Of a DNA stretch of 54,274 nt, positions 26,495 to 34,654 are shown piece after piece. The DNA comes from Chloroherpeton thalassium (lineage in GTDB: Bacteria > Bacteroidota > Ignavibacteria > Kapaibacteriales > UBA2268): positions 1 through 54,274 of the forward strand of contig DYLM01000008.1 of the NCBI GenBank assembly GCA_020722095.1, in the 5' to 3' direction. Every line of letters begins with the position of its first letter. Position 1 is the stretch's first letter. Position numbers and translations under genes: made by a program. The notes beneath the pieces were generated by a model. The model did not search any database. It was given only the letters and a program-made list of their open reading frames with translations, and was not told the DNA's origin.

Positions 26495-26767
26495 TCAGAT
26501 ATTTAGCCGAATTTTACCTTCATTATATTTGTGAATTAGCATAGCAATTAATGACTGATATGGAACTCCAGCTTCAATTGCTTTTAGACGCAAATTGCTA
26601 AAATCCTTGTCGGTTAGATTAACTTCTATCTTGTTTTTAAAATCAAAAGTATTAATAGAATATTCCTCATATATCTTTTTGATATCATCGTCAAAATCTG
26701 AAATCCAGGAATCAGAATTCAATGACTCTATTATTTCTTTTTCTTCTTCATCAATGAAATCTATCAT
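26495..26767 (-). CDS. BrnA/CopG-like antitoxin
   Basis: 90 residues. An acidic N-terminus (DEEEKEIIESLNSDSW) and a C-terminal ribbon-helix-helix-like part (KIEVNLTDKDFSNLRLKAIE, then AGVPYQSLIAMLIHKY), the layout of the antitoxins that pair with the small BrnT-related toxin upstream. It overlaps the toxin by 17 bases. The open frame is complete even though the toxin's 5' end is frameshifted. Likely also represses its own promoter. Confidence 0.75.
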   Translation of the reverse strand: MIDFIDEEEKEIIESLNSDSWISDFDDDIKKIYEEYSINTFDFKNKIEVNLTDKDFSNLRLKAIEAGVPYQSLIAMLIHKYNEGKIRLNI

Positions 26768-27042
26768 AATTTTCTCCTAAAAATAATTTAGTTGCTTCTC
26801 TATTTGGATATATCGTTTTAAGAAAGATTTTATTGTTATCTTCTACAAAAGGCACTGTATAAACGTAGTTTTCAAATAAGACTTGAAAAATATATTGGTT
26901 GGGATACTTTTCAGTGTTTGGATGTTTTAATCTATCCAATAATCCACCATTCATAATTGCAAAAGTAATTTGTTCGAAAGATATATTTCTGCTTTGTTTT
27001 AGCAAATCATTTTTTTTCCTGATTCCATTCAAAGTGCTTCAT
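26751..27042 (-). pseudogene. BrnT-related toxin, 5' end frameshifted in an A8 tract
   Basis: The natural N-terminus reads MKHFEWNQEK from the ATG at 27040-27042, but one extra A in a run of eight (27010-27017) brings a TGA into frame. With seven A it would continue as NDLLKQSRNISFEQITFAI and on to KYPNQYIFQVLFENYVYTVP and VEDNNKIFLKTIYPNREATK, a full toxin of the BrnT-related type. The remaining frame is open from a TTG at 27032, so a shortened product missing the first strand is conceivable. It is inactivated, slippage-controlled, or carries a sequencing error. Confidence 0.75.
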
Positions 27043-27124
27043 TACTATTTGTATTTTTTTATTTGCATTTCAGATTAATTATAATAATATCACCGATATT
27101 CTTATAGTAAAATACTCGCAACTC

Positions 27125-27172
27125 TAACTCTTTTGCTGCTAATTTCTTTTGGGCATCGCTTTGATTAAATTC
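27125..27172. repeat. 48-bp perfect direct repeat, copy 1
   Basis: Identical over 48 bases to 28651-28698. Here it covers the last 11 codons of the brnA-like gene (NLIKAMPKRN and stop) and 14 bases beyond it. The two copies enclose brnTA, the 109-bp repeat copy B and the broken hicBA module. Confidence 0.95.
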
Positions 27173-27363
27173 CTCAAGGCATTATTTACCTTTTCTGAAT
27201 TATCAAAAACCTTGAAAACATCTTCGTCAATATGTATCAAACGTTCTTGTCTTTTTAAAATTGGTGCAAATTTATTTGGTCTGGATTGAGAAAAATCCAA
27301 ATCATATTCAGGCAACATCTCAATTTCCTGATCTTTTTTTATTTTATCTGTAAAAGTCTTCAT
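27139..27363 (-). CDS. brnA: BrnA-like antitoxin
   Basis: 74 residues from the ATG at 27361-27363, which follows AAGGAGAG at ideal spacing; the longer frame from 27399 is rejected. Acidic N-terminus (KKDQEIEMLPEYDLDF) and C-terminal DNA-binding helices (ERLIHIDEDVFKVFDNSEKV then NNALRNLIKAMPK). It follows the BrnT toxin gene with a 20-base overlap, the usual brnTA order. BrnA neutralises BrnT and represses the operon. Confidence 0.8.
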   Translation of the reverse strand: MKTFTDKIKKDQEIEMLPEYDLDFSQSRPNKFAPILKRQERLIHIDEDVFKVFDNSEKVNNALRNLIKAMPKRN

Positions 27364-27628
27364 AAAGTTTTCTCTCCTTAGTAGTTGCTTTTCTTGCACT
27401 TATTAATCTAATATAGTTTTTCCTTTCTGTGTATGAGACGATTATTAATCTATTCCTATTTGAGTATCCGATAATCAGTTCTCTTACTTCATTATCTGAG
27501 TGAACACTATCATAAAATATTCTGGCAAAATCATCATAAAATACAGATTTAGCTTCCTCAAAACTGATTTTATGCTTCTTGAGGTTAATTTCTGCCTTAT
27601 TCAAGTCCCAATCAAATTTTATACTCAT
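27344..27628 (-). CDS. brnT: BrnT toxin (ribonuclease)
   Basis: 94 residues with the clear BrnT signature: FDWDLNKAEINLKKHKISFE at the start, EEAKSVFYDDFARIFYD, a central HSDNEVRELIIGYSNRNRL, and RLISARKATTKERKLYE near the end (the I-S-A-R motif). BrnT is a RelE-fold mRNA nuclease. The frame is intact. First gene of brnTA on the minus strand. Confidence 0.88.
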   Translation of the reverse strand: MSIKFDWDLNKAEINLKKHKISFEEAKSVFYDDFARIFYDSVHSDNEVRELIIGYSNRNRLIIVSYTERKNYIRLISARKATTKERKLYEDFYR

Positions 27629-27919
27629 AAATATTCTATTAAAAAATCAAAAGCACTTTTTTCCTATTTCTACACTTGAATCACTTTATATTATAAGCAA
27701 GTTAAAAACATCAAGAATATTTAATTACCTTTTTACAAATACGCATTAATTGTAATTACAAAATAATAAAAAAATATGAAATTACAAAGAATAATTTAAA
27801 TATTCAGTAAGGGTGATACAGAAGTAAGAAACCATAGAGGTGATGTAAAAAAAACGAGTACATTTGTTTCGTTAATATTCTCCTAATTGATATTGGAACA
27901 CACGACACTTTTTATTAAT
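27629..27919. other. AT-rich gap, no gene seen
   Basis: I see no open frame with family features here. It contains the upstream region of brnTA (minus) and runs into repeat copy B. No clear promoter pair or hairpin was found. Confidence 0.6.
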
Positions 27920-28028
27920 AAAAAACCTTGTTTTCCATTCATTACCTTAGTAGAATTGCTTTATTTGCACAACCTTCCGAAGGTTTCGAACCTTCGGAAG
28001 GTTTATTAGCAAAATAAGATTTTTGAAA
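27920..28028. repeat. 109-bp palindrome-bearing repeat, copy B
   Basis: Direct repeat of 25615-25723. The palindrome is more complete here (CCTTCCGAAGG...CCTTCGGAAGG). Copies A and B bracket the DUF2283, CopG-type and BrnTA modules. Confidence 0.85.
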
Positions 28029-28180
28029 AAGAAAATATACAACCAAACAACGACTTCTGCCTTAAAGTACAGCAAGCAAGAATAGTATCCCTATCTTGAA
28101 AAAATTGTTTATTGATAAATTTTAAAACAAAATTTGGTTAAATCGTCAAAACAATTAATACATTATTAATTTGGTACTTT

Positions 28181-28411
28181 ATGAAACCATATTTTACAGC
28201 AATAATTGAAAAAGAAGATGATATGTATGTTGCTTTATGTCCGGAGGTTGATATTGCCAGCCAAGGTTATACAATTGAAGAAGCCAAAAGTAATTTAAGA
28301 GAAGCAGTTGAATTATTTTTGGAATATGCATCTGATAATGAAATCCAAAATCGCTTACATTACGATGTTTATATTTCACCTTTAGAGGTAAACATTGGGC
28401 AAACTGCTTAG
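28181..28411 (+). CDS. hicB: HicB-like antitoxin
   Basis: 76 residues with the HicB N-terminal fold: FTAIIEKEDDMYVALCPEVD, then IASQGYTIEEAKSNLREAVE and LFLEYA. The C-terminal part is short and lacks an obvious DNA-binding domain. The gene is open and overlaps a broken hicA by 17 bases, so an antitoxin remains whose toxin is truncated. Confidence 0.82.
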   Translation: MKPYFTAIIEKEDDMYVALCPEVDIASQGYTIEEAKSNLREAVELFLEYASDNEIQNRLHYDVYISPLEVNIGQTA

Positions 28412-28619
28412 AATATCAGGGAAGCAAGTTTGCAATATTCTTTCAAAAAATGGCTTTCAAGAAATCAGACAAAAAGGAAGCCATATAATTATGCAAAAGA
28501 AGTATAATGACACAACAATTACAATACCTGTCCCTAATCATTCTGATTTATAAATTGGAACATTACAATCCATTATTCGTCAATCTGGACTTTCAAAATC
28601 ATTGTTTTTGACGCAGTAA
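28395..28619 (+). pseudogene. hicA: hicA toxin gene with internal TAA
   Basis: From a TTG at 28395 the frame reads LRISGKQVCNILSKNGFQEI, then RQKGSHIIMQKKYND and ITIPVPNHSDL, the HicA fold with its active-site His in GSHI. TAA at 28551-28553 stops it after 52 codons; the same frame then continues IGTLQSIIRQSGLSKSLF to TAA at 28617. A single A-to-T change of a Lys codon would explain the stop. The last helix of HicA is lost, so the toxin is probably inactive. Confidence 0.85.
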
Positions 28620-28650
28620 TAAATTGCATTTTTTTCAATTCTCACATCTG

Positions 28651-28698
28651 TAACTCTTTTGCTGCTAATTTCTTTTGGGCATCGCTTTGATTAAATTC
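28651..28698. repeat. 48-bp perfect direct repeat, copy 2
   Basis: Identical to 27125-27172. Here it lies in the upstream region of the ComEA-like gene and runs straight into a short match (TTAAATTCGTGGGCTAT) to the interspersed hairpin repeat seen at 34776 and 50524. Confidence 0.95.
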
Positions 28699-28752
28699 GT
28701 GGGCTATTTGAAATTTTCATTTTCAAGTTTATCAAGTTTTAACTTTTTTTAT

Positions 28753-28760
28753 TATTTTTG
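28753..28760 (+). promoter_or_regulatory. TAnnTTTG -7 element, near-leaderless start
   Basis: TATTTTTG lies only four bases before the ATG at 28765. With the Bacteroidota -7 consensus TAnnTTTG, transcription would begin at or next to the start codon. No ribosome site is present, which fits a leaderless message. Confidence 0.4.
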
Positions 28761-28764
28761 TAAT

Positions 28765-29274
28765 ATGCAATTGAAAGAAATAGTAAATAAAATCAAAAGC
28801 ACTTTTTACATTACATCGCAAGAGTTGTACATTATTTCTATTTTATTGATTGGAAGTTTAATAGGTGTATTAATTCAACCTATAAACAATAATGATGACA
28901 TTTTAATAAAAAACGCATTTAATATTGCAGAACAAAACACAGAAAAATCTATTGAAAGCAATACTGGGAAAACAACAGATGCCACTTCCGCCGAACTCAA
29001 TTTAACCGAATCCACAGGCAATATTAATCAAACCCAGCAAGTAAAGAAATTGACAGCAGAAGATGCTTATGCTAACGAAAGCAATAAAATTAATCTAAAT
29101 ACAGCAAATAAGTCCGAATTAATGCGTATCCCCGGTGTTGGCGAAAAAACAGCCGAAAAAATCATCGAATTCCGTAAAACTCAAAAGTTTTCCTCACCAA
29201 GCGACATTATGAAAATAAAGGGAATTGGAACAAAAAAATACGAGAAAATGAAAGAAATTATCATTGTAAAGTAG
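28765..29274 (+). CDS. membrane-anchored helix-hairpin-helix (ComEA-like) protein
   Basis: 169 residues from the ATG at 28765 (the frame is open further upstream to 28675 but that part lies in a repeat). One membrane helix (about 21-40, LYIISILLIGSLIGVLI), a Thr/Glu/Asn-rich linker, then two helix-hairpin-helix motifs: INLNTANKSELMRIPGVGEK, TAEKIIEFRKTQKF and IMKIKGIGTKKYEKMKEI. This is the ComEA layout; ComEA binds incoming DNA at the cell surface or in the periplasm during natural transformation. No other com gene is near, and HhH proteins of this size also occur in other roles. Confidence 0.8.
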   Translation: MQLKEIVNKIKSTFYITSQELYIISILLIGSLIGVLIQPINNNDDILIKNAFNIAEQNTEKSIESNTGKTTDATSAELNLTESTGNINQTQQVKKLTAEDAYANESNKINLNTANKSELMRIPGVGEKTAEKIIEFRKTQKFSSPSDIMKIKGIGTKKYEKMKEIIIVK

Positions 29275-29282
29275 ATTCAACT

Positions 29283-30473
29283 TTAAATCGCCAAAGTTCC
29301 CAAAATTGTTGAGCTTATGGCACCCGTTGCATTCGGAACATTTCCATATTCTTGATTCAAAAACAAATAGCCTAAATATGCAAAGGCAATTGCTTCTTTT
29401 GCATCTGAGTTTATTCCATATTGTTCAATATTCTCAATGACAAATTCTTGGTTTCTTGATATAAGTTCATTCTTTATGGAGTCAATCAAAAAAGTATTAT
29501 TCAAACCACCACCAGAAATAATTAACTTAAACTTATCTATACCTAATTTTTCAATTGAACTTGCAATGCAAATTGCCGAATAATGTGAAAATGTTGCAAC
29601 AATATCATTTTTTGGAATATTTGAATAATTATCATTAAAAATATGCAAAACCTTATCAATAAACTCTTGGTTATAATGTTCTCGTCCAGTGGATTTTGGA
29701 AAGGGCAACTCACAATAGTTATCATAATCCCGAATTATATCCAAAAGCATTGAATTTACTTTGCCTGATTTAGCAATTTCCCCATTATTGTCATAAGTTA
29801 AATTAAAGTATTTCTCTGCAAGTAAATTGATTAGGATATTCCCGGGTCCGCAATCAAATGCAATAATATCGCTTATTTTGTCGGTTTCGGGAATTAATGT
29901 CAAATTGGAAATACCTCCGATATTTAATACAATAAAATTTGAATTGTATCTCGCAAACAAAGCAAAATCAAAAATTGGCACAAGTGGTGCTCCATTCCCA
30001 CCCAAAGCAATATCGCCTGCTCGGAAATCACCAACAACGGGGAGAGCAATTAATTTTGAAAGAGCACTTAAATTTATTGCTTGATAAGTAGATGCTATCG
30101 ATTTATTCAAAAATGCAGTTTTATTTGGTTGATGCCAAATTGTTTGACCGTGAACAGCAACAAAATCAATTTTATCGGAAAAATTGAATTCATTCATAAA
30201 TTTACTTATTGCATCGGCATACAATTGAGATATATAATAATTGAATTGAGAAATTTCAGAAATACTTGAATTATTTGAATTTACAGTATTAATAAATTCA
30301 TTAACTTCTTTTGGATAATCAAAAGTTTTGTATTTTAAAATAGTGAATTTTGAAAATTCTTCTTCTGAAAATTCAACTGCTGCAATGTCAATTCCATCGC
30401 AAGATGTCCCCGTCATTACTCCCAAACCGATGCGTGTTTTCCAATTAAATTGGAATTTTTTATCTAAATTCAT
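29283..30473 (-). CDS. anmK: anhydro-N-acetylmuramic acid kinase
   Basis: 396 residues, slightly longer than the usual 370. Motifs: GVMTGTSCDGIDIAAVEF at the N-terminus, VAVHGQTIWHQP, NIGGISNLTLIP, AFDCGPGN and VISGGGLNN-type (LIISGGGLNN) near the C-terminus. It opens and phosphorylates the 1,6-anhydro ring of MurNAc released from peptidoglycan turnover. Together with the LD-carboxypeptidase at 9.6 kb it supports a wall-recycling route. It converges on the ComEA-like gene with 8 bases between stops. Confidence 0.95.
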   Translation of the reverse strand: MNLDKKFQFNWKTRIGLGVMTGTSCDGIDIAAVEFSEEEFSKFTILKYKTFDYPKEVNEFINTVNSNNSSISEISQFNYYISQLYADAISKFMNEFNFSDKIDFVAVHGQTIWHQPNKTAFLNKSIASTYQAINLSALSKLIALPVVGDFRAGDIALGGNGAPLVPIFDFALFARYNSNFIVLNIGGISNLTLIPETDKISDIIAFDCGPGNILINLLAEKYFNLTYDNNGEIAKSGKVNSMLLDIIRDYDNYCELPFPKSTGREHYNQEFIDKVLHIFNDNYSNIPKNDIVATFSHYSAICIASSIEKLGIDKFKLIISGGGLNNTFLIDSIKNELISRNQEFVIENIEQYGINSDAKEAIAFAYLGYLFLNQEYGNVPNATGAISSTILGTLAI

Positions 30474-30629
30474 ACTAAATTATTTGTAATTCCTGAAAAA
30501 TTTTCTTCAAAATTAACTTAAATTCATAAAAAATTGTTAATTTGTAGTTTAATTTTTTAAACAAGTGGAATTTTATTCACAGGAAGTGGTATTTTAAAAA
30601 TTGTTTATTAAACATAACCGCGAGAATAA

Positions 30630-31346
30630 ATGATTATTGCTTTACTTGTAGGAACCATCATTGGATACTTTTTGGCTATTCCACCCGGACCAGTTAGTGT
30701 ATCGGCTATCAAACTGGCGATGTCTCCTGCACCTCGAAACGCATATTACCTTGCTTCTGCAACAGCAATGATGGACTTTATTTATGCCTTGCTTGCGATG
30801 TTTGCGGCAAGTGCTGCAAATCGCACGCTTGAAGCATTTGCAAACGACCATCAAACATTGCTGTATTTAGTCCAAATTATCATTGTAATTGGCTTTATAA
30901 TTTATGGCATTGATAGTTTACGAAAAAGCAAAGAAATGAATAATCAGCAATTTGCAGACAATACCGAAATTAGCAGGTTTAAAAGCCTATCTCTCAAAGG
31001 ACCTTTTTTCTTGGGCATAGTTGTATCGGTTTCCAATGTTGCAAATCCAACATTTTTGCCTTCTCTAACTTATCTATCAATTCAAATCCAGCACCTAACT
31101 TTTTTCGACCCAAATTTAATGAACAAGTTCATTTATGCAGTTGGATTTGGTTTTGGAAATTTCCTTTGGCTTCTCACTTTGTCGGGAATAATTAACACAC
31201 ATAAGCATCGAATGAGCAACTCATTCCAAAAAAGAATACAGCAATTTGCTGGAATTACATTCATAAGCTTTGGCACACTATTGGGTTATAGGATATTCCA
31301 AATAATCCACTGGCAAGAAATATTAAGATTTTTCCTTGTATTTTAA
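30630..31346 (+). CDS. LysE/RhtB-type exporter
   Basis: 238 residues with about six membrane helices. The family start motif is clear: GYFLAIPPGPVSVSAIKLAM, followed by RNAYYLASATAMMDFIYALL. LysE-type proteins export amino acids or other small molecules; the substrate cannot be inferred. It is divergent from anmK, with 156 bases between the two starts, and converges on the phosphorylase gene. Confidence 0.8.
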   Translation: MIIALLVGTIIGYFLAIPPGPVSVSAIKLAMSPAPRNAYYLASATAMMDFIYALLAMFAASAANRTLEAFANDHQTLLYLVQIIIVIGFIIYGIDSLRKSKEMNNQQFADNTEISRFKSLSLKGPFFLGIVVSVSNVANPTFLPSLTYLSIQIQHLTFFDPNLMNKFIYAVGFGFGNFLWLLTLSGIINTHKHRMSNSFQKRIQQFAGITFISFGTLLGYRIFQIIHWQEILRFFLVF

Positions 31347-31372
31347 GCAATTTTTCCAAATTTCCCCGATTT

Positions 31373-32191
31373 CTATATCTTTTCAATCATTTTGACAAAT
31401 AAATGAGTCATATTTGGCTCTGTATGATTGGCGGCGTCTATAATATCTTGCAATTCAACTGGTTTTAGATTATCAGGATAACATTCATCGGTGATTATAG
31501 ACAAACCAAAGACTTCCATTCCCAAATAATTTGCCACTATGTTTTCGGGAACAGTACTCATTCCAACTACATCTGCGCCAATAACTTGCAGCATACGATA
31601 TTCGGCTCGTGTTTCTAAATTCGGTCCCGACAAAGAAGCATAAACACCTTTGTGGATTTTGATTTTTTCTTCGATAGCAATTTCTTCTGCCATTTTTATA
31701 AGTCGGTGAGAATAAGGTTCGCTCATATCGGGAAAGCGTGGTCCTAATTCATCAAAGTTCTTGCCAATCAATGGATTAGATCCAAGCAAATTAATATGGT
31801 CAGTAATTACCATCAAGCTTTTCAGTGGAATATTGGAATTAACCGTACCGCAAGCATTCGAAATAAATAGGGTCTTCACTCCCATTTTTTTCATTACATA
31901 TATTGGGAAAGTTGCCTCCTGCAAACTATATCCCTCGTAATAATGCATCCTACCTTGCATTATCACAACCTGTTTGTCCGCAATTTTCCCAAATACCAAA
32001 TGCCCCAAATGGCTTTCTACAGTTGATATTGGGAAATTTGGAATTTCGGAATAATTTAGAGTTGTGTCAATTTGGATATGATCAACCAATCCGCTCAAAC
32101 CTGTTCCAAGAATGATGCCGATTGTTGGCTGGGAATTAGTTTTTGTTTTAATAAAATCGTAAGATTCTTGTATTTTTTCTAAAAGATTCAT
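31373..32191 (-). CDS. punA: purine nucleoside phosphorylase (trimeric, PunA type)
   Basis: 272 residues, the length of the trimeric class. Motifs: IILGTGLSGLVDHI (phosphate loop), GHLVFGKI, MQGRMHYYEGYSLQEATFPI, LFISNACGTVN, and VVGMSTVPENIVA with GLSIITDEC. It splits purine nucleosides with phosphate into base and ribose 1-phosphate. It lies 51 bases downstream of yggS and is probably co-transcribed with it. Confidence 0.94.
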   Translation of the reverse strand: MNLLEKIQESYDFIKTKTNSQPTIGIILGTGLSGLVDHIQIDTTLNYSEIPNFPISTVESHLGHLVFGKIADKQVVIMQGRMHYYEGYSLQEATFPIYVMKKMGVKTLFISNACGTVNSNIPLKSLMVITDHINLLGSNPLIGKNFDELGPRFPDMSEPYSHRLIKMAEEIAIEEKIKIHKGVYASLSGPNLETRAEYRMLQVIGADVVGMSTVPENIVANYLGMEVFGLSIITDECYPDNLKPVELQDIIDAANHTEPNMTHLFVKMIEKI

Positions 32192-32242
32192 ATTTTTTTA
32201 ATTTTATATTTTATTAATTTAATATTTTTTTTATTTGTTTTA

Positions 32243-32971
32243 TTATTTGTTATAGTTTCTATTTCCAAAAATTGCAGTGCCAATACGCACAATAGTTGCC
32301 CCTTCTTCTATTGCAATCTCGAAGTCGTGGCTCATTCCCATTGAAAGCTCCCGTAATTTATCAATTCCAAGTGTTTGATTAAGTTCATTTTTCAGATTTC
32401 GCAACATAGAAAATTCCTTGCGGCTAATTCTTTCATCATCAGAAAAAGTGCCGATAGTCATTAGTCCAATTAGATTTAAATTTGGGAATTGCAACAATTC
32501 TTTTGCTAAATTTTGAGCTTTTTCGGGTTCCACCCCCGACTTGCTTTCCTCGCCACTTGTATTTACTTGCATCAAAATATTCTGCACTTTATTATGCGAA
32601 ATAGCGCGTTTATTGATTTCTTCAGCCAATTCAACACTATCAACAGAATGGATTAGCCGAATATGTGGCATTAGATATTTAACTTTATTGCTTTGCAAAT
32701 GTCCGATAAAGTGCCACTCAATTCTATTTGATTTATCGGCAAAAAATTGCAATTTGTCGCGTAATTCTTGAGCGTAATTCTCACCAAAAATGAAAATTCC
32801 TAAATCGTTAGCGGCTTTAACTACTTCGGGCGAAAAGGTTTTGGATACAGCAACAATTCTAATTTCACCGTGATTACGGTATTCCGCTTCGGCTTTATTC
32901 CGAACTCTCTGGCGAATTTGATTAAAATTGTCAATTATATATTTATATTGATTTAATTCTTCCATAATCAT
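32243..32971 (-). CDS. yggS: YggS-family pyridoxal phosphate homeostasis protein
   Basis: 242 residues, a single PLP-binding barrel. The PLP lysine is Lys44 in [11 protein letters not shown]. Other marks: [64 protein letters not shown] and [18 protein letters not shown]. It has no known catalytic activity and keeps free PLP and amino-acid pools in balance. The second ATG (codon 3) is an equally good start. It follows rsmH on the same strand after 85 bases. Confidence 0.94.
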   Translation of the reverse strand: MIMEELNQYKYIIDNFNQIRQRVRNKAEAEYRNHGEIRIVAVSKTFSPEVVKAANDLGIFIFGENYAQELRDKLQFFADKSNRIEWHFIGHLQSNKVKYLMPHIRLIHSVDSVELAEEINKRAISHNKVQNILMQVNTSGEESKSGVEPEKAQNLAKELLQFPNLNLIGLMTIGTFSDDERISRKEFSMLRNLKNELNQTLGIDKLRELSMGMSHDFEIAIEEGATIVRIGTAIFGNRNYNK

Positions 32972-33056
32972 AAAGATTTAATTTACAAAAATAATTATTT
33001 CAAATTGATAAATCGTAATAAAAGTATTTGAAACTTCATAAACTTTACAAACTATC

Positions 33057-34004
33057 TTATACCGTTCTTTCGGCTACTCGCATTTTAGCACTACGCGACC
33101 GTGAGTTTATGGCTTGTTCATTTTTTGAAGGAATTATTGGATTTTTTGTAAGAATTCTCAAACTTGGCACTGAATTTGATGTGGAATTCTCATATCTATA
33201 TTTATTGATATGTTGTTTTGGTTCTGAATGTTCTTTGAAAAGATTTTTTACAATCCTATCTTCCAATGAGTGGTATGATATTACAACTATCCTACCGCCA
33301 ATTGCAAGAGCAGGGATTATTTTTTTGATAGCTGTTTCTAATTCTGATAATTCATTATTTATCACAATTCTAATAGCTTGAAAAACACGGGAAAGGGTAT
33401 CATAAGGGTTGATTGGTGGCAAAGCCGAAATTACTGCATCGCGCAAGTCGTAAGTAGTTTGTAGAGCCTTGCCCCGGCGAACTGAATAAATTCGCCGGGC
33501 AATTTTTCGAGAAAATTTTTCTTCACCATAAATTCTGAATATTCTCTCGAGCTCTTCTTCTGTAGCTGAATTAATTAACTCTTCTGCAGTTTTCCCTTCG
33601 GGAAAAAATCGCATATCTAAATGCGAATTAGTTCGATAACTAAATCCCCCAGATTCGTTATCAAAATGTTTGGAGGAAACCCCCAAATCGAGCAGAAAGC
33701 CGTTAATGAGTCCCCACTCTTCAGCTACGCTGCATGCCTTGGAGAAACTTTCGTTTCTCGGTACAAATTTATGAACACTCGGCGCCATATATTTAGCCAA
33801 TTTTTTAGAGCAATGATTAATTGCATCTATGTCTTTATCAAAGGAAATTAACTTTCCATCATCTGATAAAGCCTCGAGAATTTTTTGGCTATGTCCCCCA
33901 CCGCCAAGCGTTCCGTCTACATAAATTCCGTTTTTGTCAGTTATCAAATAACTTATTGCTTCCGAGAGCAATACTGGTAAATGATATTCATAATTTTGTT
34001 CCAT
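33057..34004 (-). CDS. rsmH: 16S rRNA (cytosine-1402-N4)-methyltransferase
   Basis: 315 residues, full length. AdoMet-binding loop DGTLGGGGHSQKIL; later GFLLDLGVSSKHFDNESGGF, SYRTNSHLDMRF, RIYGEEKFSRKIAR, and VISYHSLEDRIVKNLF near the C-terminus are all RsmH signatures. It methylates C1402 of 16S rRNA at the decoding centre. It begins 12 bases after mraZ, the normal start of the division and cell-wall cluster, but ftsL, ftsI and mur genes do not follow: the next gene is yggS. Confidence 0.96.
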   Translation of the reverse strand: MEQNYEYHLPVLLSEAISYLITDKNGIYVDGTLGGGGHSQKILEALSDDGKLISFDKDIDAINHCSKKLAKYMAPSVHKFVPRNESFSKACSVAEEWGLINGFLLDLGVSSKHFDNESGGFSYRTNSHLDMRFFPEGKTAEELINSATEEELERIFRIYGEEKFSRKIARRIYSVRRGKALQTTYDLRDAVISALPPINPYDTLSRVFQAIRIVINNELSELETAIKKIIPALAIGGRIVVISYHSLEDRIVKNLFKEHSEPKQHINKYRYENSTSNSVPSLRILTKNPIIPSKNEQAINSRSRSAKMRVAERTV

Positions 34005-34016
34005 CGCTTTTTATTT

Positions 34017-34478
34017 TTAGCGTGTCATTACTTCTTCGCTGATTTTATCGTAATCGGCATCATACTTCGCTAAATATTCATCGAATCTTTGGGGATTCCA
34101 AAATTCAATACGATCGATAACTCCCACAATTGTTATTTCTTCATTTATCTGTGCATAATCTGCTAATTTTTTGGGAAGAATTAGACGCTTTTGTGGATCC
34201 AAAGTAATTTCCTCGCTAAACATTAAAAAGTGGCGAACAAAATAACGATTTTTTTCTTCAAATTGATTGAGGGAACGAATCTTCCGTTCCACCTCTTTCC
34301 ATTCATTGGCTGGATATGCAAAAATACATCCGTCCTGACCACGTGTCAGCACAAATGTTTCTTCGCCTTCATTCTCTAATTGACGCAAAATCCGAGCTGG
34401 TATCTTCACTCTTCCTTTACTATCAATCGAATGTTTTTCTCCACCCATTAAACTGGACATAATTTGGGTATTCTCCAA
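34017..34478 (-). CDS. mraZ: MraZ transcriptional regulator
   Basis: 153 residues with two AbrB-like swapped hairpins: GGEHSIDSKGRVKIPARIL type (GGEKHSIDSKGRVKIPARIL) at the N-terminus and LDPQKRLILPKKLADYA in the second half. MraZ forms rings that bind tandem boxes before its own gene and represses the operon. Two AAAGTGG boxes are seen upstream at 34517-34536. Followed by rsmH after 12 bases. Confidence 0.95.
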   Translation of the reverse strand: MENTQIMSSLMGGEKHSIDSKGRVKIPARILRQLENEGEETFVLTRGQDGCIFAYPANEWKEVERKIRSLNQFEEKNRYFVRHFLMFSEEITLDPQKRLILPKKLADYAQINEEITIVGVIDRIEFWNPQRFDEYLAKYDADYDKISEEVMTR

Positions 34479-34516
34479 TCAACTTTCTACAAAATTAAAA
34501 AATATTTTGGGATTAA

Positions 34517-34536
34517 CAACCACTTTCTCCCACTTT
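34517..34536 (-). promoter_or_regulatory. MraZ operator: two AAAGTGG boxes at 10-bp spacing
   Basis: On the minus strand this reads AAAGTGGGAG then AAAGTGGTTG, two direct boxes one helical turn apart, about 40 bases before the mraZ start. MraZ operators described in other bacteria are tandem GTG(G/T)-containing boxes at about 10-bp period, so autoregulation is likely. Confidence 0.65.
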
Positions 34537-34654
34537 TGTGGAAAAATAATTTAAATTTTTGATTTTTTTTATTTTTTTTGGGAAAATCAGGAGAAATTAA
34601 GGAAAAATGTAAGTTAAAGCTTTCTCATAATTATTGCTGTCTCATATCTCCTCG

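Noticed and set aside
25690-28000. CRISPR array formed by the repeats around the TA modules
   Set aside because: Only two copies of each repeat exist, 1.5-2.3 kb apart, with genes between them; there are no regular spacers and no cas genes.
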